This document shows positions 1 to 11,075 of a DNA stretch of 64,000 nucleotides, piece after piece. Positions within the stretch are counted from its first letter, which is position 1, and every line of letters begins with the position of its first letter. The stretch is from positions 133,304 through 197,303 of the forward strand of contig NZ_VDMO01000007.1 of NCBI RefSeq assembly GCF_006335125.1, in the 5' to 3' direction. A model generated the notes under the pieces. The model was not told the DNA's origin, searched no databases, and saw nothing but the letters and a program-made list of their open reading frames with translations. Source of the DNA: Deinococcus radiopugnans ATCC 19172. GTDB taxonomy: Bacteria; Deinococcota; Deinococci; Deinococcales; Deinococcaceae. The position numbers were made by a program, and so were the translations under genes.

Positions 1-1880
<1,880 letters not shown>

Positions 1881-1895
1881 GCACGTAAGAGGGAA

Positions 1896-1932
1896 AGGTC
1901 AGATGCCGTAACGGTTGGCGTCTGACCTTTTC
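1896..1932 (+). terminator. Terminator of acnA
   Basis: AGGTCAGA...TCTGACCT stem extended inward by TGCC/GGCG, followed by a T-rich tail, 15 bases after the aconitase stop. Confidence 0.75.
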
Positions 1933-1942
1933 TAATTCTCTA

Positions 1943-2065
1943 GAGTATTTGTCAAAAGAGCTGTTTCCTTTTGACCGAATGGAGTGAGTGAATTTCAACG
2001 AGCAGTCGGGAGAGTGGAGGCATCAGAAGTCTTCTTTTCTGATGCTGCAATTCGGACAACTGCTC
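1943..2065 (+). mobile_element. TA-flanked MITE, family 2, copy A
   Basis: Non-coding 123-bp element with 11-bp imperfect inverted ends, GAGTATTTGTC on the left and GACAACTGCTC on the right. A TA dinucleotide lies directly outside each end (1941-1942 and 2066-2067). Inside is a perfect GTCAAAAG/CTTTTGAC stem and a GCATCAGAA/TTCTGATGC stem. A second copy lies inverted near 48.2-48.4 kb with the same ends and similar interior. TA duplication with such ends is typical of IS630/Tc1-type MITEs (inference). Confidence 0.75.
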
Positions 2066-2102
2066 TAGAAATCGGCTTATCCCGAATAAGACTCACCGAC
2101 AC

Positions 2103-2227
2103 AAGACGTAAGGGATTCGAACCCTTTAGTCGCAACCAGCTAGGAGTGCCTGATCCGTAGACACTGTATTCGCGCAGCCCGCGGCCTCAACGGCGACTCC
2201 TACATTCAACCACTCTATCAACGTCCG
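2103..2227 (-). other. tRNA-like relic
   Basis: On the minus strand an intact T-arm (AAGGGTTCGAATCCCTT, 2126-2110) is followed directly by ACGTCT, which pairs with GGACGT at 2226-2221, as in an acceptor stem. Shortly after that 5' strand, GAGTGGTTGAATG resembles a Ser/Leu tRNA D-arm. The middle is about 35 bases too long, no clear anticodon arm can be assigned, and no CCA follows. It is probably a decayed or interrupted tRNA gene. Confidence 0.3.
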
Positions 2228-2916
2228 ATTTGAAAATATCGGATATGTGGGACAAAAGCCGAAGCTATCCAAGGCCGAAGCCCATGCTTGGGCGCGGTGG
2301 GGTCAGAGGCGGGCTGGGGTGTGTGGGGCGGCTGAAGACTCGTCCCCTCATACACGTCGTCCAGTGTCAACTCCACGTCAACACAGGGCAGCCGCAGCAC
2401 TCCAGCCTCCTCGACGTACTGTTCACCCCAGCCCTCGCCCTGGCGGGTATACAACCGGGCAGCGCGGGTGGCCGTGTCGACCATCAGATACCCCTGAAGA
2501 CTGGGCAACGCCGTGTACTCGGAGAGTTTCTGGCCCCGGTCTACCACTTGCGTGCTCTGGCTCAACACCTCGACGATAAAGCATGGACTGCTGGCGTCGC
2601 GGGCGTCATCGGCCATGTCCTCGCAGGTCAGCACGACATCGGGATAGTCATAGCGCGTGCCTCTGGCCTGGATTCGCACGCGCATATCACTGGCGTAGAC
2701 CTTGCACCCCTGCCGCAGCGCGGGACGGTGCAGGGCGGCAATCAGGTTGGTGCCGATCAGCCCGTGCCGGCTCAGTGCGCCCGCCTGGGCATTCGGGGTG
2801 TCCTTCCCGTGCAGGGCCTAAACGAAGCCGTTCACATCCTCACGCTTGAACGGGCTGTGTTCCTCCGTGCGCAGGTATTCTGCCTCGCTGATCTTCTGGA
2901 GGGCCGAGCCGGTCAT
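2218..2916 (-). pseudogene. Uma2-family (DUF820) nuclease, nonsense-mutated
   Basis: The Uma2 family is a PD-(D/E)XK nuclease-like fold of unknown role, expanded in Deinococcus and cyanobacteria. Translation from the ATG gives 32 codons ending in EDVNGFV, then TAG at 2820-2818, then continues in the same frame with ALHGKDTPNAQAGA and the rest of the domain. That includes YPDVVLTCED and FIVEVLSQST, which carry the likely catalytic acids. Relatives carry Tyr at the stop position (GFVYALH), so TAC to TAG is likely. The C-terminus has an unusual tail reaching into the tRNA-like relic. Translation restarting at the ATG at 2685 would lack the N-terminal part. Confidence 0.75.
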
Positions 2917-2946
2917 GGGATGAGTCTCCTTCCTTCCCGAACATGC

Positions 2947-2983
2947 GAAAGGGCGGCCCGTAATGATGGGGCCGCCCTCTTTC
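2947..2983 (-). terminator. Terminator after lgt
   Basis: GGGCGGCCC/GGGCCGCCC hairpin with T-rich tails on both sides, between the lgt stop and the Uma2 start. It separates the two same-strand genes. Confidence 0.75.
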
Positions 2984-2995
2984 TGGTTACTTGCT

Positions 2996-3943
<948 letters not shown>

Positions 3944-4041
3944 AAGACGGCGCTAGTTTAAGCCTTTTGCAGCGTGAGAGATGCCCAGGCGTGGCGCAGA
4001 CCTCCCAGAAGGGTCAGCGAACAGCCGGTTGACGCGGCCAG

Positions 4042-4068
4042 AAAAAGCCCTCTCCGCCGGGGAGAGGG
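4042..4068 (-). terminator. Terminator after tatC
   Basis: CCCTCTCC/GGAGAGGG hairpin with a CTTTTTC tail on the minus strand, just past the tatC stop. Confidence 0.75.
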
Positions 4069-4083
4069 TGGGGGAGAGGAACA

Positions 4084-4872
4084 TCACAGGCCCAGCGCGG
4101 GGGCTTCTTCCTCTTCGGGCGGTGGCAGGCGGAAGGCCCGCGAGAGCAGCACGCTCAGCTCGAACAGCACGTACAGCGGCACGGCCACCAGCATCATGTT
4201 GGTGGGGTCCGGCGTGGGCGTGATGACGGCGGCGGCCACCATGATGGCCACCAGCGCGAAGCGCCAGCCCTTGCGCAGCATCACGTGGTTTACGATGCCG
4301 ATGCGGGTCAGGATGATCGCCAGGATGGGCATCTCGAAGGCCACCCCAAACGCCACCAGAAAGGTGGTGACCGTGCCGATGTACTGGCCCAGCCCCAGAA
4401 TCGGCGTCACCGCTCCGGCCAGGAACTCCACCAGAAACGGAACCATGGTGGGCAGCACCAGCTTGTAGCCGAAGATCCCCCCGCCCAGAAAGGACAGCCC
4501 CGCCCCGACGATGAAGGGCACGGCCCAGCGCCGCTCGCTGGGATACAAGCCCGGCGCGATAAAGCCCCAGACCTGCCCCAAAATGAAGGGCAGCGCCAGC
4601 CCCAGCCCGGCCCAGAACGCTAGGCTCAGGCTCAGCAGCAGCGGCTCGGTCAGGGTGTAGGTCACCACCTGCACCTTGCCGGCGGTGTACAGCTCCGAAT
4701 ATTGCAGCGGCCCCTTGACCCAGTCGATCAGTTGCACGCGGTAGACGAAGGCCACCGACATCCCGATGACCAGGAAAATCACGCTGATGACCAGCCGCTT
4801 TCTCAGTTCATCCAGGTGATCGAACAGGGGAGCGCTTTTCAGGTCTGTGCTGGGGGCGGTTTTGGGGGACAT
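4084..4872 (-). CDS. tatC: Twin-arginine translocase subunit TatC
   Basis: Receptor subunit of the Tat system, which exports folded proteins carrying twin-arginine signals. The 262 residues contain the usual six membrane segments. The N-terminal HLDELRKRL contains the conserved Glu needed for signal binding, and the FEMPI motif is present near residue 190. A GGGAGGGG ribosome site precedes the ATG. It lies 15 bases downstream of tatA, so the two form an operon. Confidence 0.95.
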   Translation of the reverse strand: MSPKTAPSTDLKSAPLFDHLDELRKRLVISVIFLVIGMSVAFVYRVQLIDWVKGPLQYSELYTAGKVQVVTYTLTEPLLLSLSLAFWAGLGLALPFILGQVWGFIAPGLYPSERRWAVPFIVGAGLSFLGGGIFGYKLVLPTMVPFLVEFLAGAVTPILGLGQYIGTVTTFLVAFGVAFEMPILAIILTRIGIVNHVMLRKGWRFALVAIMVAAAVITPTPDPTNMMLVAVPLYVLFELSVLLSRAFRLPPPEEEEAPALGL

Positions 4873-4887
4873 GGCGTGACCCCTCCC

Positions 4888-5136
4888 TTACGCGCGGCGG
4901 TTGCCGGCGCTCTCGCGTTCGCGCTCGGTGGGCATCGGTGCGCCGGTCACGGGATCGATCTGGCGCGAGGACACGTCGGTGATGGGGCGGACGACTTCGT
5001 CAGCGTCGGTCTTGGCCGTCTCACGCTTGAACTCCTTGATGCCCTGGCCCAGGCCCTTGCCCAGTTGCGGCAGTTTGCTGGCCCCGAAGACCAGGGCGAT
5101 CACGACGATAATCAGAATAATTTCCAGGGGACCCAT
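4888..5136 (-). CDS. tatA: Sec-independent translocase subunit TatA
   Basis: Pore-forming Tat subunit of 82 residues. One N-terminal membrane helix (LEIILIIVVIALVFGASKLP) is followed by the amphipathic helix with the FGASKLPQLGKGLGQGIKEFK signature and a charged tail. The start is fixed by an AAAGGAG site seven bases upstream. First gene of the tatA-tatC unit. Confidence 0.95.
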   Translation of the reverse strand: MGPLEIILIIVVIALVFGASKLPQLGKGLGQGIKEFKRETAKTDADEVVRPITDVSSRQIDPVTGAPMPTERERESAGNRRA

Positions 5137-5362
5137 AATGCGTACTCCTTTGCGTGCCGGGCGGTGGCCGGGCGTGTCTTGCGGTTGAAGGGGATGGAGG
5201 GGCGTGGAGGGGTGGGCGGCAAACACATGGGGCGGACGGTGAACCGGTCCCGCTCTGCTTTGTAGATATGCGGGGCCGGGCCGGGCGGATTGCCTATTAA
5301 ACCTTAATGACGGGCGAGCAAGTGACGGCCAAGGCGCAATCCAGGCAGCCCAGACGCGCCGG

Positions 5363-6091
5363 TCAGATGCTCCAGCCGCCGTCCACCCGCAGTTCCTGGC
5401 CGGTGATGTAGGCGGCCTCGTTCGTCGCCAGAAAGGCAATCGCCGCCGCCACCTCGTTCGGCTGCCCGAAGCGGCGGGCGGGAATCCGGGCCGTCAGCTT
5501 GTCGGCGTCACCGGGATCACGGTTCAGGGCCTTCAGGCGGTCCGTGGCCGTGTAGCCAGGCGCGACGGTGTTGCAGGTCACGCCGTCACTCGCCACCTCC
5601 AGCGCCAGCGTCCGCAGGTAATTGGTCACGGCGGCGCGCATGGCGTTGCTCACCGGCAGCGTGGGCGAGGGCCGGCCCACCGTCAGGCTGGTCACGGCGA
5701 TGATGCGGCCCCACTGACGCCCGCGCATGCCAGCCAGTACCCCATTCGCCAGCCGCACGGTGCTGAGGAAGGTGGTGTCGTAGCCGGCCTGCCACGCCTC
5801 TTCACTGACCTCACTGGGTTTCCCCGGAGGGGGGCCGCCGGCGTTGCTGACCAGAATGTCCACCTCGCCCGCGGCCTGCACGGCAGCTGTTACACCCTCC
5901 TGGGTGCTGACATCGGCCACCACCCAGCGCGCCCCGAGGGCGTCCGCCGCCGCCTTGAGGGCCTGTTCGTGCCGCGCAGCAATCGTGACCCGCGCGCCCA
6001 GCCGGACCAGATCGTGCGCCGCCGCCAGCCCGATGCCCCTGCTGCCGCCCGTCACCAGGGCACGTTTGCCGTCCAGCCTGAACAACGTCAT
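5363..6091 (-). CDS. SDR-family protein with altered catalytic residues
   Basis: FabG-like Rossmann protein of 242 residues. It has the TGGSRGIG nucleotide motif (residues 14-21), NAGG near 83-86 and a C-terminal TGQELRVDGGWS. Ser135 is in the catalytic Ser position, but 13 residues later, where Tyr should be, is Ser148, and the Lys position is Arg152. It matches the subgroup of FabG-like SDRs with a degenerate YxxxK motif, so a normal oxidoreductase activity should not be assumed. The start follows a leaderless promoter. Confidence 0.85.
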   Translation of the reverse strand: MTLFRLDGKRALVTGGSRGIGLAAAHDLVRLGARVTIAARHEQALKAAADALGARWVVADVSTQEGVTAAVQAAGEVDILVSNAGGPPPGKPSEVSEEAWQAGYDTTFLSTVRLANGVLAGMRGRQWGRIIAVTSLTVGRPSPTLPVSNAMRAAVTNYLRTLALEVASDGVTCNTVAPGYTATDRLKALNRDPGDADKLTARIPARRFGQPNEVAAAIAFLATNEAAYITGQELRVDGGWSI

Positions 6092-6097
6092 GGGGGC

Positions 6098-6103
6098 AGG
6101 CTA
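6098..6103 (-). promoter_or_regulatory. Leaderless -10 box of the SDR gene
   Basis: TAGCCT ending 6 bases before the ATG. Confidence 0.6.
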
Positions 6104-6150
6104 CACCTGCGCGGCCCCTGCGAGAGCGGGCGCGGCCCCGCACCAACCCT

Positions 6151-6156
6151 TACCCT
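6151..6156 (+). promoter_or_regulatory. Leaderless -10 box of mqnB
   Basis: TACCCT ending 7 bases before the ATG; back to back with the SDR promoter. Confidence 0.6.
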
Positions 6157-6163
6157 GTTTCCC

Positions 6164-6808
6164 ATGCTGCCTCTGATCGTCGTTGCCACCCCCGCCGAGG
6201 CCGAGCGCCTGCTGGACCTGAACGCCCGCGTGGTGGTGTCCGGGGTGGGGGTGGTGGCCGCCGCCCTGGCGACGGCGCGCGCGCTGGCAGAACAGGAGGC
6301 CAGGCTGGTGATCAGCGCCGGCATTGGCGGGGCCTACCCAGCGTCGGGGCTGCGGTCCGGCGATCTGGCGGTTTCAGCCGAAATTGTTCAGGCGGACCTG
6401 GGGGCCTGGGACGGCGAACGCTTTCTGGACTTCGGCGGGCTGGGCCTGTCCATCCTTCCAGACTCGCCCCATGCCGGACGCTTTGTTACCTGGGCCTCTG
6501 CCCCCGAAGTCGCGCGGCGTGCGGAGGCCCACCTGGGACCGATGCTCACGTTGAACAGCGTGACAGGCAGCGCGCAGTCTGCCGCCGCGCTGGAACGCCG
6601 TTTCCCCGGCGCCCTCACCGAGGGCATGGAGGGTGCGGGCGTGGCCCACGCCGCGCTGCTGGCCGGCGTGCCCGTGCTGGAGGTGCGCGGCGTGAGCAAC
6701 GCGGTAGGCCCGCGTGACCGTGCGTCCTGGCGGATTCCACAGGCGCTCGCCGCCACCCGGCGGGGCGTGGCGGCGGCGTTGGAAGTCTGGGAGGAGCGGA
6801 AAGGGTAG
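6164..6808 (+). CDS. mqnB: Futalosine hydrolase
   Basis: Nucleosidase that cleaves futalosine in the alternative menaquinone pathway. The 214 residues show the nucleoside phosphorylase fold: VVVSGVGVVAAA near the N-terminus, SAGIGGAYP, and the purine and ribose site EGMEGAGVAHAAL near residue 155. Homologous 5'-methylthioadenosine nucleosidases share this fold, but the length and the LTLNSVTGSAQS stretch favour MqnB. The ATG matches the leaderless promoter. No other menaquinone genes are adjacent. Confidence 0.85.
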   Translation: MLPLIVVATPAEAERLLDLNARVVVSGVGVVAAALATARALAEQEARLVISAGIGGAYPASGLRSGDLAVSAEIVQADLGAWDGERFLDFGGLGLSILPDSPHAGRFVTWASAPEVARRAEAHLGPMLTLNSVTGSAQSAAALERRFPGALTEGMEGAGVAHAALLAGVPVLEVRGVSNAVGPRDRASWRIPQALAATRRGVAAALEVWEERKG

Positions 6809-6817
6809 AGGCCCGCT

Positions 6818-7252
6818 CTAACTGTTCAGCGAGAGCTTGCCGCTGGTGGAGTTGGCCGCGTTGCCGGGAAAGTTGACCTTCACGTTCACGGTGGTCCCGG
6901 CCGGCGTGGCGGGATCGATGTTGATCCAGTGGCTGACCAGCACCGGGGGCGTGGGCTGCGGATCGACGGCGCGCACCAGCACGCGCCCCTGCGCGGGCAC
7001 GAAGACGCACCAACCTTCAGGGGTGGTGGTAAAGGCGCGCACCGGCAGGATGCTCTGCAGGGTCATGTCGGCGTTGGTGGCCCAGTACTCGACCAGCAGG
7101 CTGGCGTGCTCGCGTCCGATATCGGCCTGATCCAGATCCAGCTGGACCTCCACGCTGTCGGGCATGCCCTCGACCAGATTGGTCCAGCCGGGGACGACAA
7201 AACGGTTGCTGGCAGCGCTCTTGAACTGTTGAGGGGTGGTCGCGTCGGTCAT
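6818..7252 (-). CDS. Hypothetical protein
   Basis: A 144-residue protein of a family I do not recognise. It has no signal peptide or membrane segment. Its beta-rich composition (repeated V/T strands, NVKVNFPGNAANSTSGK at the C-terminus) suggests a small beta-sandwich. It is convergent with mqnB, only nine bases apart. The start is supported by a well placed TANNNT box. Confidence 0.7.
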   Translation of the reverse strand: MTDATTPQQFKSAASNRFVVPGWTNLVEGMPDSVEVQLDLDQADIGREHASLLVEYWATNADMTLQSILPVRAFTTTPEGWCVFVPAQGRVLVRAVDPQPTPPVLVSHWINIDPATPAGTTVNVKVNFPGNAANSTSGKLSLNS

Positions 7253-7258
7253 GGGTCT

Positions 7259-7264
7259 AGCCTA
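7259..7264 (-). promoter_or_regulatory. Leaderless -10 box
   Basis: TAGGCT ending 6 bases before the ATG of the 144-residue hypothetical gene. Confidence 0.6.
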
Positions 7265-7313
7265 GCGGATTGGCCGCCCTCCCGGTGCCACCCCCGCATT
7301 CATCTCCGGACGA

Positions 7314-7457
7314 TCAGTCGGCGTAGGTGCGAACCGTGCGGATCAGCGCCCGCACCGCCAGATAGCCCACCACGAAGAACAGCAGCGGCGTGACGTTCAG
7401 GGTAACCTCGGCGTCCTTTTCGGGTTCCAGGGGATTTTGCTTGCGGTACTTGATCAT
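7314..7457 (-). CDS. Small membrane protein, 47 residues
   Basis: Short reading frame starting MIKYRKQNPLEPEKDAEV. A single hydrophobic helix (LLFFVVGYLAVRALI, about residues 23-37) and a basic tail ending RTYAD follow. A correctly spaced TACCCT box upstream and a charged-head/helix/tail layout support a real gene. It could be a subunit or regulator of a membrane complex; nothing visible says which. Confidence 0.6.
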   Translation of the reverse strand: MIKYRKQNPLEPEKDAEVTLNVTPLLFFVVGYLAVRALIRTVRTYAD

Positions 7458-7463
7458 ACGGCC

Positions 7464-7469
7464 AGGGTA
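7464..7469 (-). promoter_or_regulatory. Leaderless -10 box of the 47-residue gene
   Basis: TACCCT ending 6 bases before the ATG. Confidence 0.55.
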
Positions 7470-7584
7470 CGACACGGGGCTGTGTGGGTGTTGGCAAGGG
7501 TGCTTACCCAGTATTCAGGTCAGCCGTCCGGTCCAGGTGAACGCGGTCACGGCGCCGTGGTTCGCGTGAGAGTAGAACGGCTCT

Positions 7585-8643
7585 GTGACTTCTTCCTCCA
7601 CCTCCTCCACCATGCGCGCCCTGAGCAAACTGAAGCCCGAACCCGGCATCTGGCTGACTGAAACCGATGTTCCGACGCCCGGCCCCAACGATCTGCTGAT
7701 CCGCGTCAAGAAGAGCAGCATCTGTGGCACCGACGTCCACATCTACAAGTGGGACGAGTGGGCCAGCCGCACCGTGCCCACGCCGATGGTGGTGGGCCAC
7801 GAGTACGTGGGCGTGGTGGCCGGCATGGGTTCGGAGGTCAGCGGCTTTCAGATCGGTGACCGGGTGAGCGGCGAGGGCCACATCACCTGCGGACACTGCC
7901 GCAACTGCCGCGCGGGCCGCCGCCACCTGTGCCGCAACACCCAGGGCGTGGGCGTCCAGCGTCCCGGCTCGTTTGCCGAGTATCTGGTGCTGCCGGCCTT
8001 CAACGCCTTCAAGCTGCCCGACGACATCTCCGACGATCTGGCCGCCATCTTCGATCCCTTCGGCAATGCCGTCCACACCGCCCTGAAGTTCGACCTGGTG
8101 GGCGAGGACGTGCTGATCACCGGGGCCGGGCCGATTGGCGTGATGGCCGCCGCCGTCGCCAAGCATGTCGGCGCGCGCCACGTGGTGATCACTGACGTGA
8201 ACGAGTACCGCCTGGAGCTGGCGCGCCAGATGGGCGTGACCCGCGCCGTGAACGTGGCCGAAGAAGACCTGTGGACGGTGGCGCAGAGTGAACTGGGCAT
8301 GACCGAGGGCTTCGACGTGGGCCTGGAGATGAGCGGCTCCGGCGCGGCCTTCGCCCAGATGGTCAAGTTGATGAATCACGGCGGCAAGATCGCCCTGCTG
8401 GGCATTCCGGCGGGCCGCGTGGACATCGACTGGGACAGCGTGATCTTCAAGATGCTGACGGTGCAGGGCATCTACGGGCGCGAGATGTTCGAGACCTGGT
8501 ACAAGATGGTGGCGTTGATCCAGTCCGGCCTGGATCTGACCCCGGTCATCACCCACCATTACGGCATCGCCGACTTCCAGCAGGGCTTCGACGCCATGCT
8601 GGGCGGCCAAAGCGGCAAGGTCATTCTGGACTGGGGCGTCTGA
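7585..8643 (+). CDS. tdh: L-threonine 3-dehydrogenase
   Basis: Zinc- and NAD-dependent oxidation of threonine to 2-amino-3-ketobutyrate. The sequence follows E. coli Tdh closely. [14 protein letters not shown] contains the catalytic Zn Cys, VVGHEYVG the Zn His/Glu, and [15 protein letters not shown] the structural-zinc cysteines. [18 protein letters not shown] is the NAD site and [14 protein letters not shown] the family signature. The start is uncertain: GTG here (TAGAAC six bases upstream) or the ATG at 7612, which begins the conserved [10 protein letters not shown]. The usual partner kbl is not adjacent. Confidence 0.93.
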   Translation: MTSSSTSSTMRALSKLKPEPGIWLTETDVPTPGPNDLLIRVKKSSICGTDVHIYKWDEWASRTVPTPMVVGHEYVGVVAGMGSEVSGFQIGDRVSGEGHITCGHCRNCRAGRRHLCRNTQGVGVQRPGSFAEYLVLPAFNAFKLPDDISDDLAAIFDPFGNAVHTALKFDLVGEDVLITGAGPIGVMAAAVAKHVGARHVVITDVNEYRLELARQMGVTRAVNVAEEDLWTVAQSELGMTEGFDVGLEMSGSGAAFAQMVKLMNHGGKIALLGIPAGRVDIDWDSVIFKMLTVQGIYGREMFETWYKMVALIQSGLDLTPVITHHYGIADFQQGFDAMLGGQSGKVILDWGV

Positions 8644-8722
8644 GGTGACGGTGGGGGACGTTTCCCCTCAAGCGGCGGCTTCGGTGCGCAGGGCAGGCGA
8701 TCATATTGCTGCGCTCACGCGT

Positions 8723-8728
8723 TATCCT
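8723..8728 (+). promoter_or_regulatory. -10 box of the trpS leader
   Basis: TATCCT ending 6 bases before the ATG of the leader peptide, so the trpS transcript would begin at or next to that start codon. Confidence 0.6.
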
Positions 8729-8734
8729 GCCCCC

Positions 8735-8782
8735 ATGACTTTCCAGCAGGCACAGACTCAGGCATGGTGGCCCGGCAGCTGA
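8735..8782 (+). CDS. trpS leader peptide with Trp-Trp
   Basis: Fifteen codons encoding MTFQQAQTQAWWPGS. Two consecutive UGG codons lie four codons before the stop. The stop sits in a CCCGG/CCGGG hairpin. A strong terminator starts 38 bases further on, before trpS. This is the layout of a transcription attenuation leader sensing charged tRNA-Trp. Confidence 0.7.
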   Translation: MTFQQAQTQAWWPGS

Positions 8783-8790
8783 CCGGGTGA

Positions 8791-9894
<1,104 letters not shown>

Positions 9895-10028
9895 TACGGA
9901 TTCCGTCTGTTTCGTTGACAAACCGGGAGGGCACCGGTTTGCCAACTCCACGCCCGGAACCCGTCCTGCTCCTTCTCGCTTCGCTCGGATTTCCATCGTT
10001 TTTGCAAACGATTCAATCGGAGTACGTA
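9895..10028 (-). repeat. Structured repeat family 1, copy 1
   Basis: Complete 134-bp core in inverted orientation, flanked by TGA at 9892-9894 and 10029-10031. Read on the minus strand it starts TACGTACTCCGATTGA and ends CGGAATCCGTA. Hairpin 1 is ATCGTTT/AAACGAT. Hairpin 3 is GTTGGCAAACCGG/CCGGTTTGTCAAC with one G-U pair. These stems differ in sequence from the other copies but pair equally well. It lies between the convergent trpS and pcp genes and supplies the last codons of pcp. Confidence 0.85.
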
Positions 10029-10669
10029 TGAGCGCGGGCACCCTGTCCGAGAACCTCCGCCGCCACCCGCACCGCCCGCGTGATCTCGTCCTGCGGCAGG
10101 TAGGGAAGGGGCGGGCGGTCTTCCGGCACGGCCAGGGCCACGGCTGGATTGGCCGGCAGGTGCAGAAAGCCGCACGGCACGTCGCCCTGGCCCCGCGCCG
10201 TCAGCCAGTGGCGGGCGCGGTACATCACGAAATTGCAGAGGTACAGGCCCGCCGTGTTGCTGATGTGGCCGGGAATGCCTGCCGCCTGCCATGCGCTGAG
10301 CAGGGGGCGCAGCGGCAGGGTGGACAGGTACGCCGGGGGTGCGTCGTCGTGCGGATGGGCGGGCGCGTCGCGGTAGGTGTTCCCGGCATTGTCCGGAATG
10401 TTGAAGTCCATGACGTTCAGCGCCACCCGCTCCAGCGTGACCTGGGGCCGCCCCGCCGCCAGTCCGGTCAGCAACACCGCGCCGGGTTGGTGCCGCTCCA
10501 GCAGCGCCTCCAGCGCCTCGCCCGCCGAGTGCGGCTCTACGGGCAGCAGGGCCGAGACGACGTGCATTCCGCCCACTTCCAGGCCGTCCAAGGCCGCCGC
10601 CGCCCGCGCGCTGGGGTTGTCGGGATGCGTGTGGAACGGCTCGAATCCGGTCAGCAGCAACTTGGGCAT
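10013..10669 (-). CDS. pcp: Pyroglutamyl-peptidase I
   Basis: Cysteine peptidase (family C15) removing N-terminal pyroglutamate. The 218 residues contain the catalytic triad: Glu80 in the ERVALN motif, Cys145 in SNTAGLYLCN and His170 in GFLHLP. The last five residues (HTYSD) and the stop are encoded by the inserted repeat. Removing the repeat and one TGA would give ...ARAQK and a TAA stop, so the C-terminus has been rewritten without touching the catalytic part. Confidence 0.92.
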   Translation of the reverse strand: MPKLLLTGFEPFHTHPDNPSARAAAALDGLEVGGMHVVSALLPVEPHSAGEALEALLERHQPGAVLLTGLAAGRPQVTLERVALNVMDFNIPDNAGNTYRDAPAHPHDDAPPAYLSTLPLRPLLSAWQAAGIPGHISNTAGLYLCNFVMYRARHWLTARGQGDVPCGFLHLPANPAVALAVPEDRPPLPYLPQDEITRAVRVAAEVLGQGARAHTYSD

Positions 10670-10676
10670 GGCTGGA

Positions 10677-10682
10677 ATGATA
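10677..10682 (-). promoter_or_regulatory. Leaderless -10 box of pcp
   Basis: TATCAT ending 7 bases before the ATG. Confidence 0.55.
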
Positions 10683-10713
10683 GCCCCGCCGCGTCTTTGA
10701 GCGACAATGGCCC

Positions 10714-11016
10714 ATGCCTGCCATTGCCGTTCATGCCGTGATCACCCCCAGACCCGAACACGTCGAGGCCGTGCTGACCGAGATGCGGGGCATGGTGCAG
10801 CACAGCCGCCAGGAACCCGGCTGCCTGCGCTATGACCTGCTGCGTCAGGACGACGGCGGCACCGTGCGCCTGCACGTGCAGGAGCGGTACCGCGACATGG
10901 CCGCCGTGCAGGCTCACCGTGACTCGGCGCACTACCAGGCGTACCGGGCCAAAGCCGGAGACTGGTTCCAGGCGGCCCCGGTGGTGACCGTGCTGGAAGA
11001 GGTGGACGTGGCCTGA
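10714..11016 (+). CDS. Antibiotic biosynthesis monooxygenase-type protein
   Basis: A single ABM-fold domain of 100 residues, similar to YgiN-type quinol monooxygenases. The N-terminal strand is AIAVHAVITPRPEHVEAVL, then SRQEPGCLRYDLLRQ and YRDMAAVQAHRDSAHYQAY follow, as in the family. These small ferredoxin-like proteins act on quinones or reactive species, or simply bind small molecules. The substrate here is unknown. It is divergent from pcp with 44 bases between starts. Confidence 0.8.
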   Translation: MPAIAVHAVITPRPEHVEAVLTEMRGMVQHSRQEPGCLRYDLLRQDDGGTVRLHVQERYRDMAAVQAHRDSAHYQAYRAKAGDWFQAAPVVTVLEEVDVA

Positions 11017-11061
11017 GGCTGTCCCGGAGCCTTCGCTACCTTCGCCCGGCGGCCCCACCGC

Positions 11062-11067
11062 TATGCT
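11062..11067 (+). promoter_or_regulatory. Leaderless -10 box of mutM
   Basis: TATGCT ending 8 bases before the ATG. Confidence 0.55.
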
Positions 11068-11075
11068 TGACCCCT

